Assembly (NCBI GenBank): GCA_023410025.1
Contig: JAEYQM010000086.1
Location: 16,063-80,062, forward strand
Reading direction: 5' to 3'
Length of the DNA: 64,000 bases
Source of the DNA: Bacillota bacterium
GTDB taxonomy: Bacteria; Bacillota_I; Bacilli_A; ML615J-28; CAG-698
Below are positions 1 through 9,620 of the stretch, piece after piece (the first letter of the stretch is position 1; every line of letters starts with the position of its first letter). The notes under the pieces are model-generated. The model was not told the origin of the DNA. It saw only the letters and a list, made by a program, of their open reading frames with translations, and did no database searches. A program made the position numbers and the translations under genes.

Positions 1-543
1 AAAATTGAATTTATGCTAATACTAAAAGAAGAGTTAAAAGTAAATCAAAACAAGTTAGATAGTTACCAAAATTCTGTAAAATTTCTTTCATATATGCGTG
101 ATATTTATAATCGACTTCCTCAAGAATTATCAAAGAGATATCGTGAGTATGTAGCATATATGGCAACAAATTCATATAGAGCTATTTCAAATGAATTAGT
201 ACATATTGAAATTCAAGATGATTATGGAATATCTCTAATTGATGATAAAAATCCAAAGAACATTAAAACTATAGATCAACTTAGTGGTGGTGAACAAATG
301 AGTGTAGCTCTTTCTGTTAGATTTGCAATGCTTAAACAATTATCAGGATTAGATATATATTTCTTGGATGAACCAACAATAAACTTAGATTTTCAAAGAA
401 GAACAAATATAGCTGATGTAGTACTAGAGATATCTCAAGAGTTAAGTCAAATGTTTGTTATCAGTCATGATGATACATTTGATGATATAACCGAAAGAGT
501 TATTAAAATCGAAAAAGAGGAAAATATAAGTAGAGTTAAGTAA
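1..543 (+). CDS. Rad50/SbcC-like DNA repair ATPase, C-terminal part (5' truncated by window edge)
   Basis: The frame is already open at base 1, four codons before the first ATG at 13, so the gene begins left of the window. What remains is the end of a coiled coil and the C-terminal half of an ABC-type ATPase head: signature LSGGEQ, Walker B with catalytic Glu in FLDEPTINLD, and switch His in ISHDD. The LDEPT..LD form and the tail IKIEKEENISRV look like Rad50-type proteins, the SMC-like ATPases that work with an Mre11/SbcD nuclease on DNA ends. Partner genes would lie upstream and are not visible. Family assignment is firm; whether it is best named SbcC or Rad50 cannot be decided from this fragment. 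Confidence 0.85.
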   Translation, partial: KIEFMLILKEELKVNQNKLDSYQNSVKFLSYMRDIYNRLPQELSKRYREYVAYMATNSYRAISNELVHIEIQDDYGISLIDDKNPKNIKTIDQLSGGEQMSVALSVRFAMLKQLSGLDIYFLDEPTINLDFQRRTNIADVVLEISQELSQMFVISHDDTFDDITERVIKIEKEENISRVK

Positions 544-549
544 AATTAT

Positions 550-578
550 TTTACTTTTAAAGCATGGTTTGATATAAT
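550..578 (+). promoter_or_regulatory. Putative sigma-A promoter of the DHH-surE operon
   Basis: TTTACT (550-555), 17-base spacer, TATAAT (573-578), about 30 bases before the start codon at 609. It lies in the gap after the Rad50-like gene and probably starts the DHH-DHH-surE transcript. Confidence 0.6.
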
Positions 579-608
579 ACTATGTTAATCTGTTAATCGA
601 GGAAAGAT

Positions 609-1556
609 ATGTATAAAAAATTAAATGAAATAATTCAAAAGTACAACAGAATAATCATACATAGACATTATCGACCTGATGGAGATGCCATTGGAAGTCA
701 GATAGGTCTAAAAGAAATCCTAAAGGATAACTTTCCAAATAAAGAAATTTATGCCGTTGGTGATGAAAATGACTTATTCACATTTATTGGTAGAGTAGAT
801 GAAATTTGCGATGATTTATATAAAGGATCATTAGTCATAGTAGTAGATTCTGGTGCTGAAAAACTAATAAGTGACCTGCGCTACAAAAATGCAGATTATT
901 TAGTTAAAATAGATCACCATTCTTCAGGATCAAGCTATGGAGATTTAAACATTGTTGATACAAGTGAGATAAGTTGTGCTAGTTTGATAGCTAATATATT
1001 TTATAGTTTAGGTTATAAAATAAATAAGCAAGCTTCATATGCATTATTTAGTGGACTTGTAAGTGATAGTAATCGTTTCTTTTATGCCGGGGTTAACCAA
1101 AAAACATTTTTGGTGGCTTACAAATTAATGGAAACAGGGATAGATATTCAAGATATATATAGAAATTTATATACAGAAGATTATGAATTTGTTAAACTTA
1201 AAGCACAGTTCATATTATCTATTCAAAAGACTCAAAATGGTGTTGCTTATATAAAAACAACATATGAAAAATTTAAAGAATATAATATTGATTTCTTCTT
1301 TGTATCAAGAGGATTAGTTAATTCAATGAGTGGAATAAAAGGAATTGATATTTGGGTTAACTTTACTGAAGATGAATCTGGAATAGTTCATGCGGAATTA
1401 AGATCAACTAAATATAATATTAACCCTATTGCTGTAAAATATGGAGGTGGAGGTCACAAATTAGCAAGTGGTGCTGCACTAGTAGGTTTTGAGGCAGCCG
1501 ATGCAATGCTTAATGATTTAGACCAATTAATAATGGAGGATAAAAATGGACGTTAA
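609..1556 (+). CDS. DHH family phosphoesterase, NrnA-like (first of a tandem pair)
   Basis: A 315-residue DHH/DHHA1 phosphoesterase. Motif I is HRHYRPDGDAIGSQ near residue 19, motif II is VVDSGAE, motif III is the name-giving IDHHSSG, and the C-terminal DHHA1 glycine motif is GGGGHKLASG. All metal-binding His and Asp positions look present. NrnA/GdpP-like members degrade short oligoribonucleotides (nanoRNA), pAp or cyclic dinucleotides using Mn2+; with no PAS/GGDEF or membrane region this is the soluble NrnA-like type. The start is set by a GAGGAAAG ribosome site. Its 3' end overlaps the next gene, a paralogue, by 11 bases, so the two are translationally coupled. The exact substrate is not visible from sequence. 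Confidence 0.85.
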   Translation: MYKKLNEIIQKYNRIIIHRHYRPDGDAIGSQIGLKEILKDNFPNKEIYAVGDENDLFTFIGRVDEICDDLYKGSLVIVVDSGAEKLISDLRYKNADYLVKIDHHSSGSSYGDLNIVDTSEISCASLIANIFYSLGYKINKQASYALFSGLVSDSNRFFYAGVNQKTFLVAYKLMETGIDIQDIYRNLYTEDYEFVKLKAQFILSIQKTQNGVAYIKTTYEKFKEYNIDFFFVSRGLVNSMSGIKGIDIWVNFTEDESGIVHAELRSTKYNINPIAVKYGGGGHKLASGAALVGFEAADAMLNDLDQLIMEDKNGR

Positions 1557-2694
1557 AGAAACTATAAAAAAAATAAAAGACACAGTAACAAGTAGTGAAA
1601 CATATGATCAAGTTACACAAGCAATTAATAGTGTAACAGATATAGCTAATAAAATTAAAGCAGAAGGGCTTCAAGATACAGTAACAGATATAATTAATGA
1701 TTCTAATCTAAAAAAGGATGAATATTATGATATCAAAAAAGCAATTCTTGATAAAATAAAAGCATATAATACAATAATTATTCATCGTCATGTTAGTCCT
1801 GATGGAGATGCTTTTGGAAGTGCATACGGATTAAGAGAAATGTTAAGAACGTCATTTCCTGAAAAGAAAGTATTAGCAGTTGGAAGTGATACTGTTGAAT
1901 ACTTAAAATTTATGGGTGAAGATGATCAAGTAACTGAAGAAGATTATAAAGATGCCTTAGTCATTATCTTAGATACTGCTGATTCAAAAAGAATTAGTGG
2001 AAAACTATACAATACAGGTAAAGAAACAATTAAAATTGATCACCACTTAAGAGTTGAAGATTATGCAAATCTAAACTATGTAAGAGAAGAAATGCCAGCA
2101 ACAGCAATTGTCTTAATAGACTTCTATAACACATTCCCTAAAGAATTAAAGATTTCTTCACAAGGAGCAATGTTTTTATATTTAGGTACAGTAACTGATA
2201 CAGGCAGATTTAGATATAGTTCAGTGAATGGTCAAACATTAAGACTTGCTGGAACAATGTTAGATAAGGGCTTTGATACAGAAAGAATGTATGCAAATCT
2301 AAACCTAAAAGAAAAAGAATCAATGAAGTTAACGGGATATGTACTAAATAACTTCAAAATGACTGAAAATGGTGTATGTTACATATATTTAAGTAAGAGA
2401 ATTCAAAAGAAATTTAAAGTTGGTACTGAAGAAGCAACTGCTCAAGTAAATGTAATGGACAGTGTAAAAGGTGGGCTTATATGGATTTTATTTGTTGAAT
2501 TCGATAATATTATCAGGGTAAGACTTCGCTCACGATTCATTGGTGTAAATGACATTGCAAGACAATTCAATGGTGGTGGACATATGCAAGCAAGTGGTGC
2601 AAGTGTTAAGAATAAGAAAGAAATGAAAAAAATGATTGATATGGCTGATGAAGCTTTAAAAATATATAAAGAAGAACATAAGGATGTAAAGTGA
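1546..2694 (+). CDS. DHH family phosphoesterase with N-terminal extension (second of the tandem pair)
   Basis: A 382-residue paralogue of the preceding gene. It carries an extra N-terminal stretch of about 65 residues (lysine-rich, helical, VTQAINSVTDIANKIKAEG-like) before the catalytic core. Core motifs are intact: HRHVSPDGDAFGSAYG, IILDTADSKRIS, KIDHHLR and the DHHA1 motif GGGHMQASGAS. Start ATG 1546 follows GGAGGA at 1535-1540. The stop TGA shares its last base with the surE ATG, so this is the middle gene of a coupled operon. Predicted role is Mn2+-dependent hydrolysis of short RNA or pAp-like nucleotides. The extension resembles an amphipathic helix and might dock on a partner or membrane; that is inference. 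Confidence 0.85.
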   Translation: MDVKETIKKIKDTVTSSETYDQVTQAINSVTDIANKIKAEGLQDTVTDIINDSNLKKDEYYDIKKAILDKIKAYNTIIIHRHVSPDGDAFGSAYGLREMLRTSFPEKKVLAVGSDTVEYLKFMGEDDQVTEEDYKDALVIILDTADSKRISGKLYNTGKETIKIDHHLRVEDYANLNYVREEMPATAIVLIDFYNTFPKELKISSQGAMFLYLGTVTDTGRFRYSSVNGQTLRLAGTMLDKGFDTERMYANLNLKEKESMKLTGYVLNNFKMTENGVCYIYLSKRIQKKFKVGTEEATAQVNVMDSVKGGLIWILFVEFDNIIRVRLRSRFIGVNDIARQFNGGGHMQASGASVKNKKEMKKMIDMADEALKIYKEEHKDVK

Positions 2695-3395
2695 TGCGTA
2701 TTTTAATTGCAAACGATGATGGAGTAAATTCAGAAGGTATTTTAATTCTTGCTAATGCGGCAAAAAAATTTGGGGAAGTTATAGTAGTTGCCCCACTAAC
2801 AGAACAGTCAGCAAAAAGTCATGCAATAACTATTAGAAGTGGAATGACTTATCATGAAATGTCTGATATTACTGAAGGTGTGAAAACATATGCACTAGAA
2901 GCATCTCCCGCTGACTGTGTAAGATTTGCTAAATACTATTTAAATGATGAATATGATATTGTATTTTCAGGAATAAACAATGGATTTAACCTTGGAGAAG
3001 ATATCTTATATTCTGGAACAGTTGGAGCAGCAAGTGAAGGAGTATTAACTAAAGCAAAAGCTATTGCCTTTTCAACAAAACACAACAATTTTCAATATGC
3101 AAAAAATTGGATTGATCAAACTATTGAATATATATTTACAAATAAACTATTAGATAAAACTGATCTATTGAATGTAAATATTCCTTTAGAACCTAAAGGA
3201 ATTAAAATTACTAAACAAGGTACAACAAACTTTCAAACTCACTTTACATATCAAGAAGGTATGGTATGGCAAAAAGGAAAACCGGACTTTTCATTAGATA
3301 AAGATATTGATAGTGATGTAAAAGCGGTAAATGATGGATATATATCAATAAGTCCATTAACTGTTGATAGAACTGATCATAAGTTTTTTAGTTAA
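2694..3395 (+). CDS. surE: 5'/3'-nucleotidase SurE
   Basis: SurE removes phosphate from nucleoside monophosphates with a divalent metal. The N-terminus ILIANDDGVNSEGI contains the metal-binding Asp8-Asp9 pair, and SGINNGFNLGEDILYSGTVGAASEG is the second conserved block with the metal-site Asn. Length (233 residues) is slightly short of the usual 245-260. A GTG at 2691 is possible, but ATG 2694 gives the canonical MRILIANDDG start with AAGGATG upstream and overlaps the preceding TGA by one base. Its place behind two DHH phosphoesterases suggests a small nucleotide-salvage operon: oligonucleotides to mononucleotides to nucleosides. Confidence 0.92.
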   Translation: MRILIANDDGVNSEGILILANAAKKFGEVIVVAPLTEQSAKSHAITIRSGMTYHEMSDITEGVKTYALEASPADCVRFAKYYLNDEYDIVFSGINNGFNLGEDILYSGTVGAASEGVLTKAKAIAFSTKHNNFQYAKNWIDQTIEYIFTNKLLDKTDLLNVNIPLEPKGIKITKQGTTNFQTHFTYQEGMVWQKGKPDFSLDKDIDSDVKAVNDGYISISPLTVDRTDHKFFS

Positions 3396-3415
3396 TACAT
3401 AATTTAAAATTCATA

Positions 3416-3433
3416 CTCATATAATTATATGAG
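3416..3433. promoter_or_regulatory. 18-base perfect palindrome holding a TATAAT, upstream of the BofA-like gene
   Basis: CTCATATAATTATATGAG reads the same on both strands. It contains TATAAT (3420-3425) and ends in the GAG that begins the ribosome site GAGGTGG of the small gene at 3442. It could be an operator over a -10 box, or a small hairpin next to the ribosome site. No clear -35 is seen. Confidence 0.4.
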
Positions 3434-3441
3434 GTGGTAGC

Positions 3442-3621
3442 ATGAAATTTATTAAATGGTTATTTAAATCTTTACTTATATCCCTAGTATTAATATTTGT
3501 TATTAATATAGTAGGTGTTTATATAGGTATCAATATTCCGGTAAATGTATGGACAATCTTAATCATAGCCTTATTTAGACTTCCCGGTGCAATTATACTA
3601 ATAATATTTTTCATGCTATAA
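3442..3621 (+). CDS. BofA-like small membrane protein (59 residues)
   Basis: The gene has a GAGGTGG ribosome site (3431-3437), ATG at 3442 and TAA at 3619. The product has two hydrophobic segments: residues about 6-30, then about 36-59. The linking block GINIPVNVW and the later LFRLPGAIILI match the BofA family pattern (PlPvN... then LPGv.LL). In Bacillus subtilis BofA sits in the forespore outer membrane and holds the SpoIVFB protease inactive during pro-sigmaK processing. Shorter BofA-like proteins of unknown role also occur in other Firmicutes. It lies alone between surE and the rpoE promoter. Family assignment rests on motif pattern only; a sporulation role is not implied. Confidence 0.7.
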   Translation: MKFIKWLFKSLLISLVLIFVINIVGVYIGINIPVNVWTILIIALFRLPGAIILIIFFML

Positions 3622-3628
3622 ATTTTTC

Positions 3629-3657
3629 TTGATAAATTTACAAATATAGGATACAAT
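3629..3657 (+). promoter_or_regulatory. Sigma-A promoter of rpoE
   Basis: TTGATA (3629-3634), 17-base spacer, TACAAT (3652-3657). The expected transcript start falls around 3664, just before the GGAGGA ribosome site at 3669. This rules out the in-frame ATG at 3656 and supports ATG 3680. Confidence 0.7.
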
Positions 3658-3679
3658 GTATACATATTGGAGGAATAAT

Positions 3680-4273
3680 ATGGGTGAAATAAACAATGAA
3701 TCTTTATTAGAGATTGCAGTTAATTTGATGAAATCAAAGAAAAAACCTAAATCATTAAAAGAAATAACTAATGAAGTGTTCCAAGTAAAAGGTAATGAAT
3801 CTTTAGATGATATCGCGGAACAAAAGGCGCAATTTCAAGTAGATTTTATGGTTAGTGGATTTTTTGTTTGCTGTGGCGAAAACACAAAAGGGCAAACATT
3901 ATGGGATTTAAAATCACGTCAACCTTCAACACTAAATGATAAAGATGGAAACTATGATGATTTATATGCTGATGACGAAGATGTAATCAAAAACGAACTA
4001 AAAGAAGATATTTTCGAAGTCCCTGGATTTAAAGAATCTGTTAATTTGATTGATGATGACATTGAAGAAGATGATTTAGAACATGATGAAATCGAAGAAG
4101 AATTGAATCTTGTTGATGATGCTGACGAAGAAATTGAACCAGATATCGAAATAGATGTTGATGCTGAAGAAGAAGATGAAATCACAGAAAAATTAGCATC
4201 GGAATTATTATTAGATGATGAAGAAGATACTGAAGAAGAATTAGATGATATTGAAGAAGCATTAAAAAAATAA
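3680..4273 (+). CDS. rpoE: DNA-directed RNA polymerase delta subunit
   Basis: The delta subunit is an accessory RNA polymerase protein of Gram-positive bacteria that raises specificity and recycling of the enzyme. The 197-residue product has the N-terminal HARE-HTH domain (about residues 5-75: SLLEIAVNLMKSKKKPKSLKEI.. through GQTLWDLKSR) and a long, very acidic Asp/Glu tail (about 95-197), which is the diagnostic architecture. An upstream in-frame ATG (3656) lies at the promoter -10, so ATG 3680 behind GGAGGA is the real start. The tail is low-complexity. In Bacillus, rpoE lies directly upstream of pyrG; here a cupin gene sits between them. Confidence 0.93.
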   Translation: MGEINNESLLEIAVNLMKSKKKPKSLKEITNEVFQVKGNESLDDIAEQKAQFQVDFMVSGFFVCCGENTKGQTLWDLKSRQPSTLNDKDGNYDDLYADDEDVIKNELKEDIFEVPGFKESVNLIDDDIEEDDLEHDEIEEELNLVDDADEEIEPDIEIDVDAEEEDEITEKLASELLLDDEEDTEEELDDIEEALKK

Positions 4274-4291
4274 GCAATAGCTTATTTTTTT
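4268..4291 (+). terminator. Intrinsic terminator after rpoE
   Basis: AAATAAGC (4268-4275) and GCTTATTT (4280-4287) form a hairpin followed by T residues. It overlaps the rpoE stop codon. The stem is AT-rich and probably only partly efficient. Confidence 0.55.
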
Positions 4292-4307
4292 CAAATAAGG
4301 TGATAAA

Positions 4308-4634
4308 ATGATAATTAATTTTAATGAAATAAAACCGAGTACAGTTGAAAAGATGCGTGGTGGTGAAAAACAAGCTTCGCTTAATCGATTAGATATCGAT
4401 AATAAGATGATAGCAAGAATAACTTTAGAACCATCATCTTCAATTGGTTATCACACACATGTTGAAGATGAAGAAATAATATATATTATTTCTGGTCAAG
4501 GAAAATGTATTGATAATGGAGTGGAAACACAAATTTATGAAGGACAAGTTAACTATATTCCAAGAGGAAAAAGTCACAGCATAATCAATAATTCAAATAA
4601 AGATTTAGTATTATTAGCAATTATATATAAGTAA
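4308..4634 (+). CDS. Small single-domain cupin protein
   Basis: A 108-residue cupin (Cupin_2 type) beta-barrel. Motif 1 is SIGYHTHVEDEEIIYIISGQG, with the two His and the Glu that usually bind a metal, and motif 2 is GQVNYIPRGKSHSI with the final His. Such stand-alone cupins bind small ligands or act as isomerases or dioxygenases, and many have no known substrate. ATG 4308 follows AAGGTG at 4297. It sits between rpoE and pyrG and probably depends on read-through from the rpoE promoter, since no separate promoter is evident. No specific function can be given. Confidence 0.8.
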   Translation: MIINFNEIKPSTVEKMRGGEKQASLNRLDIDNKMIARITLEPSSSIGYHTHVEDEEIIYIISGQGKCIDNGVETQIYEGQVNYIPRGKSHSIINNSNKDLVLLAIIYK

Positions 4635-4650
4635 AAAAATTAAAAAAAAC

Positions 4651-4678
4651 TTGATAAATATAAAATAAATGCTATAAT
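4651..4678 (+). promoter_or_regulatory. pyrG promoter
   Basis: TTGATA (4651-4656), 16-base spacer, TATAAT (4673-4678). Transcription should begin near 4683-4686, which puts the whole hairpin at 4691-4720 inside the pyrG leader. Confidence 0.7.
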
Positions 4679-4690
4679 AAACAAGAGCCC

Positions 4691-4722
4691 AAAAAGTTCT
4701 CTTTAAAAAGAGAACTTTTTTT
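4691..4722 (+). terminator. Leader terminator (attenuator) of pyrG
   Basis: A perfect 14-base stem, AAAAAGTTCTCTTT (4691-4704) with its complement at 4707-4720, runs into a T tract just before the pyrG ribosome site. It lies between the pyrG promoter and the gene, the position of the known pyrG attenuator of Bacillus, and its 5' arm is C/U-rich as there. The run of G at the transcript start needed for the Bacillus reiterative-G mechanism is not seen (start region AAGAGCCC). Confidence 0.7.
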
Positions 4723-4727
4723 ATTAG

Positions 4728-6326
<1,599 letters not shown>

Positions 6327-6329
6327 AGC

Positions 6330-6367
6330 AAAAGTAATATAGGCCTTGAGTTTATATTACTTTTTTT
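6330..6367 (+). terminator. Terminator after pyrG
   Basis: AAGTAATATA and TATATTACTT-type arms around a short GGCCTTGAG-containing loop, followed by seven T (6361-6367). Confidence 0.75.
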
Positions 6368-6458
6368 AAAACATAATATTTAAAAAATTCATTACTGCAG
6401 AATAATAAAATAAAAATACAAACATAAAAAAACATTAGTAATTTGTAAAAAAGTATTG

Positions 6459-6464
6459 TATAAT
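6459..6464 (+). promoter_or_regulatory. -10 box of the fhs-folD-pth operon
   Basis: TATAAT at 6459-6464, 20 bases before the fhs start. The -35 region (TAGTAA near 6437) is weak. Confidence 0.45.
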
Positions 6465-6485
6465 ATAAATAATAGGAGGGAAATT

Positions 6486-8153
6486 ATGCTAACTGATATT
6501 GAGATTATTAGAAAAAGTAAAATGCAAAAAATTAGTGACATTATAAAGAAATATGATATTTTAGACGAAGAAGTTTTTAATTATGGTAATTACATTGGTA
6601 AACTAGACTTAAATATTTTTAAGAGGCTAAAAGATCAAAAAGACGGCAAACTTATTTTAGTATCAGCGATTAATCCAACTCCTGCAGGTGAAGGTAAATC
6701 AACCACAACTATTGGGTTAGTTGATGCTTTAAATAAAATAGGAGCTAAAGCAATTGGTGCTATTAGAGAGCCATCTTTAGGACCTGTTTTTGGAGTAAAG
6801 GGTGGAGCAGCTGGTGGAGGTTATGCCCAAGTAAATCCAATGGCTGATTTAAACTTACACTTCTCTGGTGATATCCATGCAATAACAACTGCTAATAATT
6901 TAGTTAGTGCAATAATTGATAATCACTTATTTCAAGGTAATGAATTAAATATTGATCCAGATAAAATATCATGGAAAAGATGTATGGATTTAAATGATCG
7001 TTCATTAAGAAAAGTTCAAGTAGGACTTAGTAGTAAAAAAGAAACCCCAAGATTTGATTATTTTAATATATCTGTAGCTAGCGAAATAATGGCAATTATA
7101 TGTTTATCAACTTCAATATCAGATCTAAGGGAAAGATTGGATAGAACTATAGTTGCTTATACATATGATGATAAACCTATTACAATAAAAGACTTTCAAA
7201 TTACAGGTTCACTATTAGTATTATTAAAGGATGCAATTAAACCAAACATAGTTCAAACATTAGAAAATAATATGATGTTTGTACATGGTGGACCATTTGC
7301 CAATATTGCTCACGGATGTAATTCATTAATGGCAACAAGACTTGCATTAAAACTAGGTGATTATGTAGTAACTGAAGCTGGATTTGGTGCTGATTTAGGA
7401 GCAGAAAAATTTTTAGATATAAAGTGTCAAATTGGTAATTTAAAACCAAGTATGGTAGTATTAGTTGCAACAATAAGAGCTTTAAAGTATCATGGCAATA
7501 TGAAACTAGAATCTATCAAACAAGAAAATATTGATGCTCTTAAAAAAGGTATATGTAATCTTGAAAAACATGTAGAAACAATAAAAAAATTTGGATTAGA
7601 AGTTGTAGTTGCTTTAAATAAATTTGAAACAGATACAGATAATGAGATTAATACATTACTTGAATGGGCTAAAGTTAATAATATAGAAATTTCTCTAAGT
7701 GAACTATTTGCCAAGGGTTCAGATGGAGGTATTGATCTAGCAAATAAAGTAATAAAATTAACAGAAATTCAATATAATAAATATCAACCTTTATATAAAA
7801 TAAATGACTCTTTATTTACAAAAATTAACACAATTGCAACAACTTGTTATGGTGCAAATGGTGTAACATTTAGTAAAGACGCATTAACAAAACTAGAAAA
7901 ATTAGATCAATCAGAATATAGAAATTCCTATATAGTAATGGCAAAAACACCAAATTCATTAACAGATGATCCAAAAATATTAGGTAGACCAACAAACTTT
8001 AATATTAATATTAAAGAGGTGAGAGTTGCCAGTGGCTGTAATTTTGTAATATGCCTAACAGGAGATATAATGACAATGCCTGGACTTGGTAAAGAGCCGC
8101 TAGCAATTAAAATAAATATGGATGAAGACTTTAATATATATGGTTTAATGTGA
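6486..8153 (+). CDS. fhs: Formate-tetrahydrofolate ligase
   Basis: ATP-dependent formation of 10-formyl-THF from formate. The 555-residue protein shows the P-loop PAGEGKSTT (residues 66-74), the family block EPSLGPVFGVKGGAAGGGYAQV and the C-terminal MTMPGLGKEPLA. The in-frame ATG at 6456 overlaps the -10 box, so ATG 6486 behind GGAGGG (6475-6480) is chosen. The gene ends in TGA, evidence that TGA is a stop here. It is followed at once by folD, giving a formate-dependent one-carbon route for purine, formyl-Met-tRNA and thymidylate needs, typical of fermentative anaerobes. Confidence 0.96.
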   Translation: MLTDIEIIRKSKMQKISDIIKKYDILDEEVFNYGNYIGKLDLNIFKRLKDQKDGKLILVSAINPTPAGEGKSTTTIGLVDALNKIGAKAIGAIREPSLGPVFGVKGGAAGGGYAQVNPMADLNLHFSGDIHAITTANNLVSAIIDNHLFQGNELNIDPDKISWKRCMDLNDRSLRKVQVGLSSKKETPRFDYFNISVASEIMAIICLSTSISDLRERLDRTIVAYTYDDKPITIKDFQITGSLLVLLKDAIKPNIVQTLENNMMFVHGGPFANIAHGCNSLMATRLALKLGDYVVTEAGFGADLGAEKFLDIKCQIGNLKPSMVVLVATIRALKYHGNMKLESIKQENIDALKKGICNLEKHVETIKKFGLEVVVALNKFETDTDNEINTLLEWAKVNNIEISLSELFAKGSDGGIDLANKVIKLTEIQYNKYQPLYKINDSLFTKINTIATTCYGANGVTFSKDALTKLEKLDQSEYRNSYIVMAKTPNSLTDDPKILGRPTNFNINIKEVRVASGCNFVICLTGDIMTMPGLGKEPLAIKINMDEDFNIYGLM

Positions 8154-8161
8154 GGTATAAA

Positions 8162-9004
8162 ATGATTTTAGACGGAAAAGAAACAAGTAAAAAGATAAAA
8201 GATAGAGTTAAAGAACAAATAAAAGATATAGAAGATAAAATCACATTATTAGTTATATTAGTAGGCGATGATCCAGCTAGTCAAATATATGTTCAAAACA
8301 AAGAAAAAGCCTGCAAATATGTTGGTATTAAACCAATAACTTGGATATTAAATAAAAACATAACTCAAAAAGAATTAATTGGTAAAATTAATGAAGCAAA
8401 TAATGATCCTTCAATTAATGGTATATTGGTTCAATTACCTTTACCAAGTCATTTGGAAGAAAATATTATTATTAATACAATTAATCCAGATAAAGATGTT
8501 GATGGATTAACAATTGTTAATCAAGGAAAATTATTCAATAATCAAAAGACAATTGTTCCAGCAACACCGCTTGGAGTTATGAATTTATTTAGTGAATATA
8601 AGATGGATATTTCAGGTAAAAATGCCATTGTTATTGGAAGAAGTAATCTAGTAAGTAAACCTCTTGCTATGCTTTTACTCCAAAAGAATGCTACAGTTAC
8701 AATAGCTCATTCAAAAACTGTAAACTTAAAAGAAATAGTAAAGACTATGGATATTGTAATAAGTTGTGTTGGTAAACCAAATTTAATTACTGCCGATATG
8801 ATTAAAGATGATGCAATAGTAATCGATGTTGGAATCAACAGATTAAATACAAAAATAGTTGGTGATGTAAATTATGAAGAAGTTAAACAAATTGCTAGTG
8901 CCATTACCCCAGTCCCTGGAGGAGTTGGACCAATGACAATTGCATCACTAATTGAAAATGTAGTAGCATGTTATAAAATACAAAAAAGTAAGGAAACAAT
9001 ATGA
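8162..9004 (+). CDS. folD: Methylene-THF dehydrogenase / methenyl-THF cyclohydrolase
   Basis: Bifunctional enzyme interconverting methylene-, methenyl- and 10-formyl-THF with NADP. The 280-residue protein has the catalytic-Lys region YVQNKEKACKYVGI, VQLPLPSHL, PDKDVDG, the dinucleotide block VIGRSNLVSKPLAMLL and the signature PVPGGVGPMTIASL (about residue 250). An in-frame GTG at 8150 lies before the fhs stop, but ATG 8162 has a TGAGG ribosome site and the usual MILDGKE start. Stop and next start overlap (ATGA), coupling it to pth. Confidence 0.96.
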   Translation: MILDGKETSKKIKDRVKEQIKDIEDKITLLVILVGDDPASQIYVQNKEKACKYVGIKPITWILNKNITQKELIGKINEANNDPSINGILVQLPLPSHLEENIIINTINPDKDVDGLTIVNQGKLFNNQKTIVPATPLGVMNLFSEYKMDISGKNAIVIGRSNLVSKPLAMLLLQKNATVTIAHSKTVNLKEIVKTMDIVISCVGKPNLITADMIKDDAIVIDVGINRLNTKIVGDVNYEEVKQIASAITPVPGGVGPMTIASLIENVVACYKIQKSKETI

Positions 9005-9558
9005 AGTTAATTATTGGATTAGGAAACCCAGGAAAGAAATATGAAAAAACTAGACACAATGTTGGGTTTATGTTTGTAGATAGTGTAGTAAATAAATTAA
9101 ATGGTAAATTTACTCTTGATAAATCGAAAAAATGTGAATTGTTTGAAACAAGTATAAATAATGAAAAAGTAATATTTATCAAACCAATTACATATATGAA
9201 TTTAAGTGGAGAAGCAGTATTTGAAGTAACAAAATTTTATAAAATACAACCTCAAGATATTTTAGTTGCATATGATGATTTAGATTTAGATGTTGCAAGA
9301 ATAAAAATTAAACCAACTGGCTCAAGTGGTGGACATAAAGGAATGCAATCAATTATAGATCATTTACATACTAATGATATCAAAAGAGTAAGAATAGGAA
9401 TATCTAAATCAAGTGATATCCAAGTTGTTGATTATGTTTTGGGGAACTTCTCTAAGCAGGAGAAAAAAGATATTGATTTGTCTCTTGAAAAAGGGTATGA
9501 TATAGTTATGGATTTTATCTATTACTCGTTTGAAAAAGTAATGAATACATATAATTAA
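9001..9558 (+). CDS. pth: Peptidyl-tRNA hydrolase
   Basis: Releases tRNA from drop-off peptidyl-tRNA. The 185-residue protein has the signature GLGNPGKKYEKTRHNVGF with Asn10 and catalytic His19, and the later YDDLDL and GSSGGHKGMQSI blocks. It overlaps folD by four bases (ATGA). It is followed by mfd and spoVT, the same pth-mfd-spoVT order as in Bacillus subtilis, except that the small fin gene between pth and mfd is missing. Confidence 0.96.
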   Translation: MKLIIGLGNPGKKYEKTRHNVGFMFVDSVVNKLNGKFTLDKSKKCELFETSINNEKVIFIKPITYMNLSGEAVFEVTKFYKIQPQDILVAYDDLDLDVARIKIKPTGSSGGHKGMQSIIDHLHTNDIKRVRIGISKSSDIQVVDYVLGNFSKQEKKDIDLSLEKGYDIVMDFIYYSFEKVMNTYN

Positions 9559-9571
9559 ATATATTAAATAA

Positions 9572-9600
9572 GGACTTGTAATCTATTTATAAGTCCATTT
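9572..9600 (+). terminator. Weak terminator between pth and mfd
   Basis: GGACTTGTA (9572-9580) pairs with TATAAGTCC (9588-9596, one G-U pair), followed by ATTTT. The short T tract suggests partial termination. Confidence 0.5.
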
Positions 9601-9620
9601 TGATATGTTAGGAGGAAAAA

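Noticed and set aside
3952..4185. Ser-rich reading frame opposite the acidic tail of rpoE
   Set aside because: It is the antisense shadow of Asp/Glu codons; no ribosome site or promoter.
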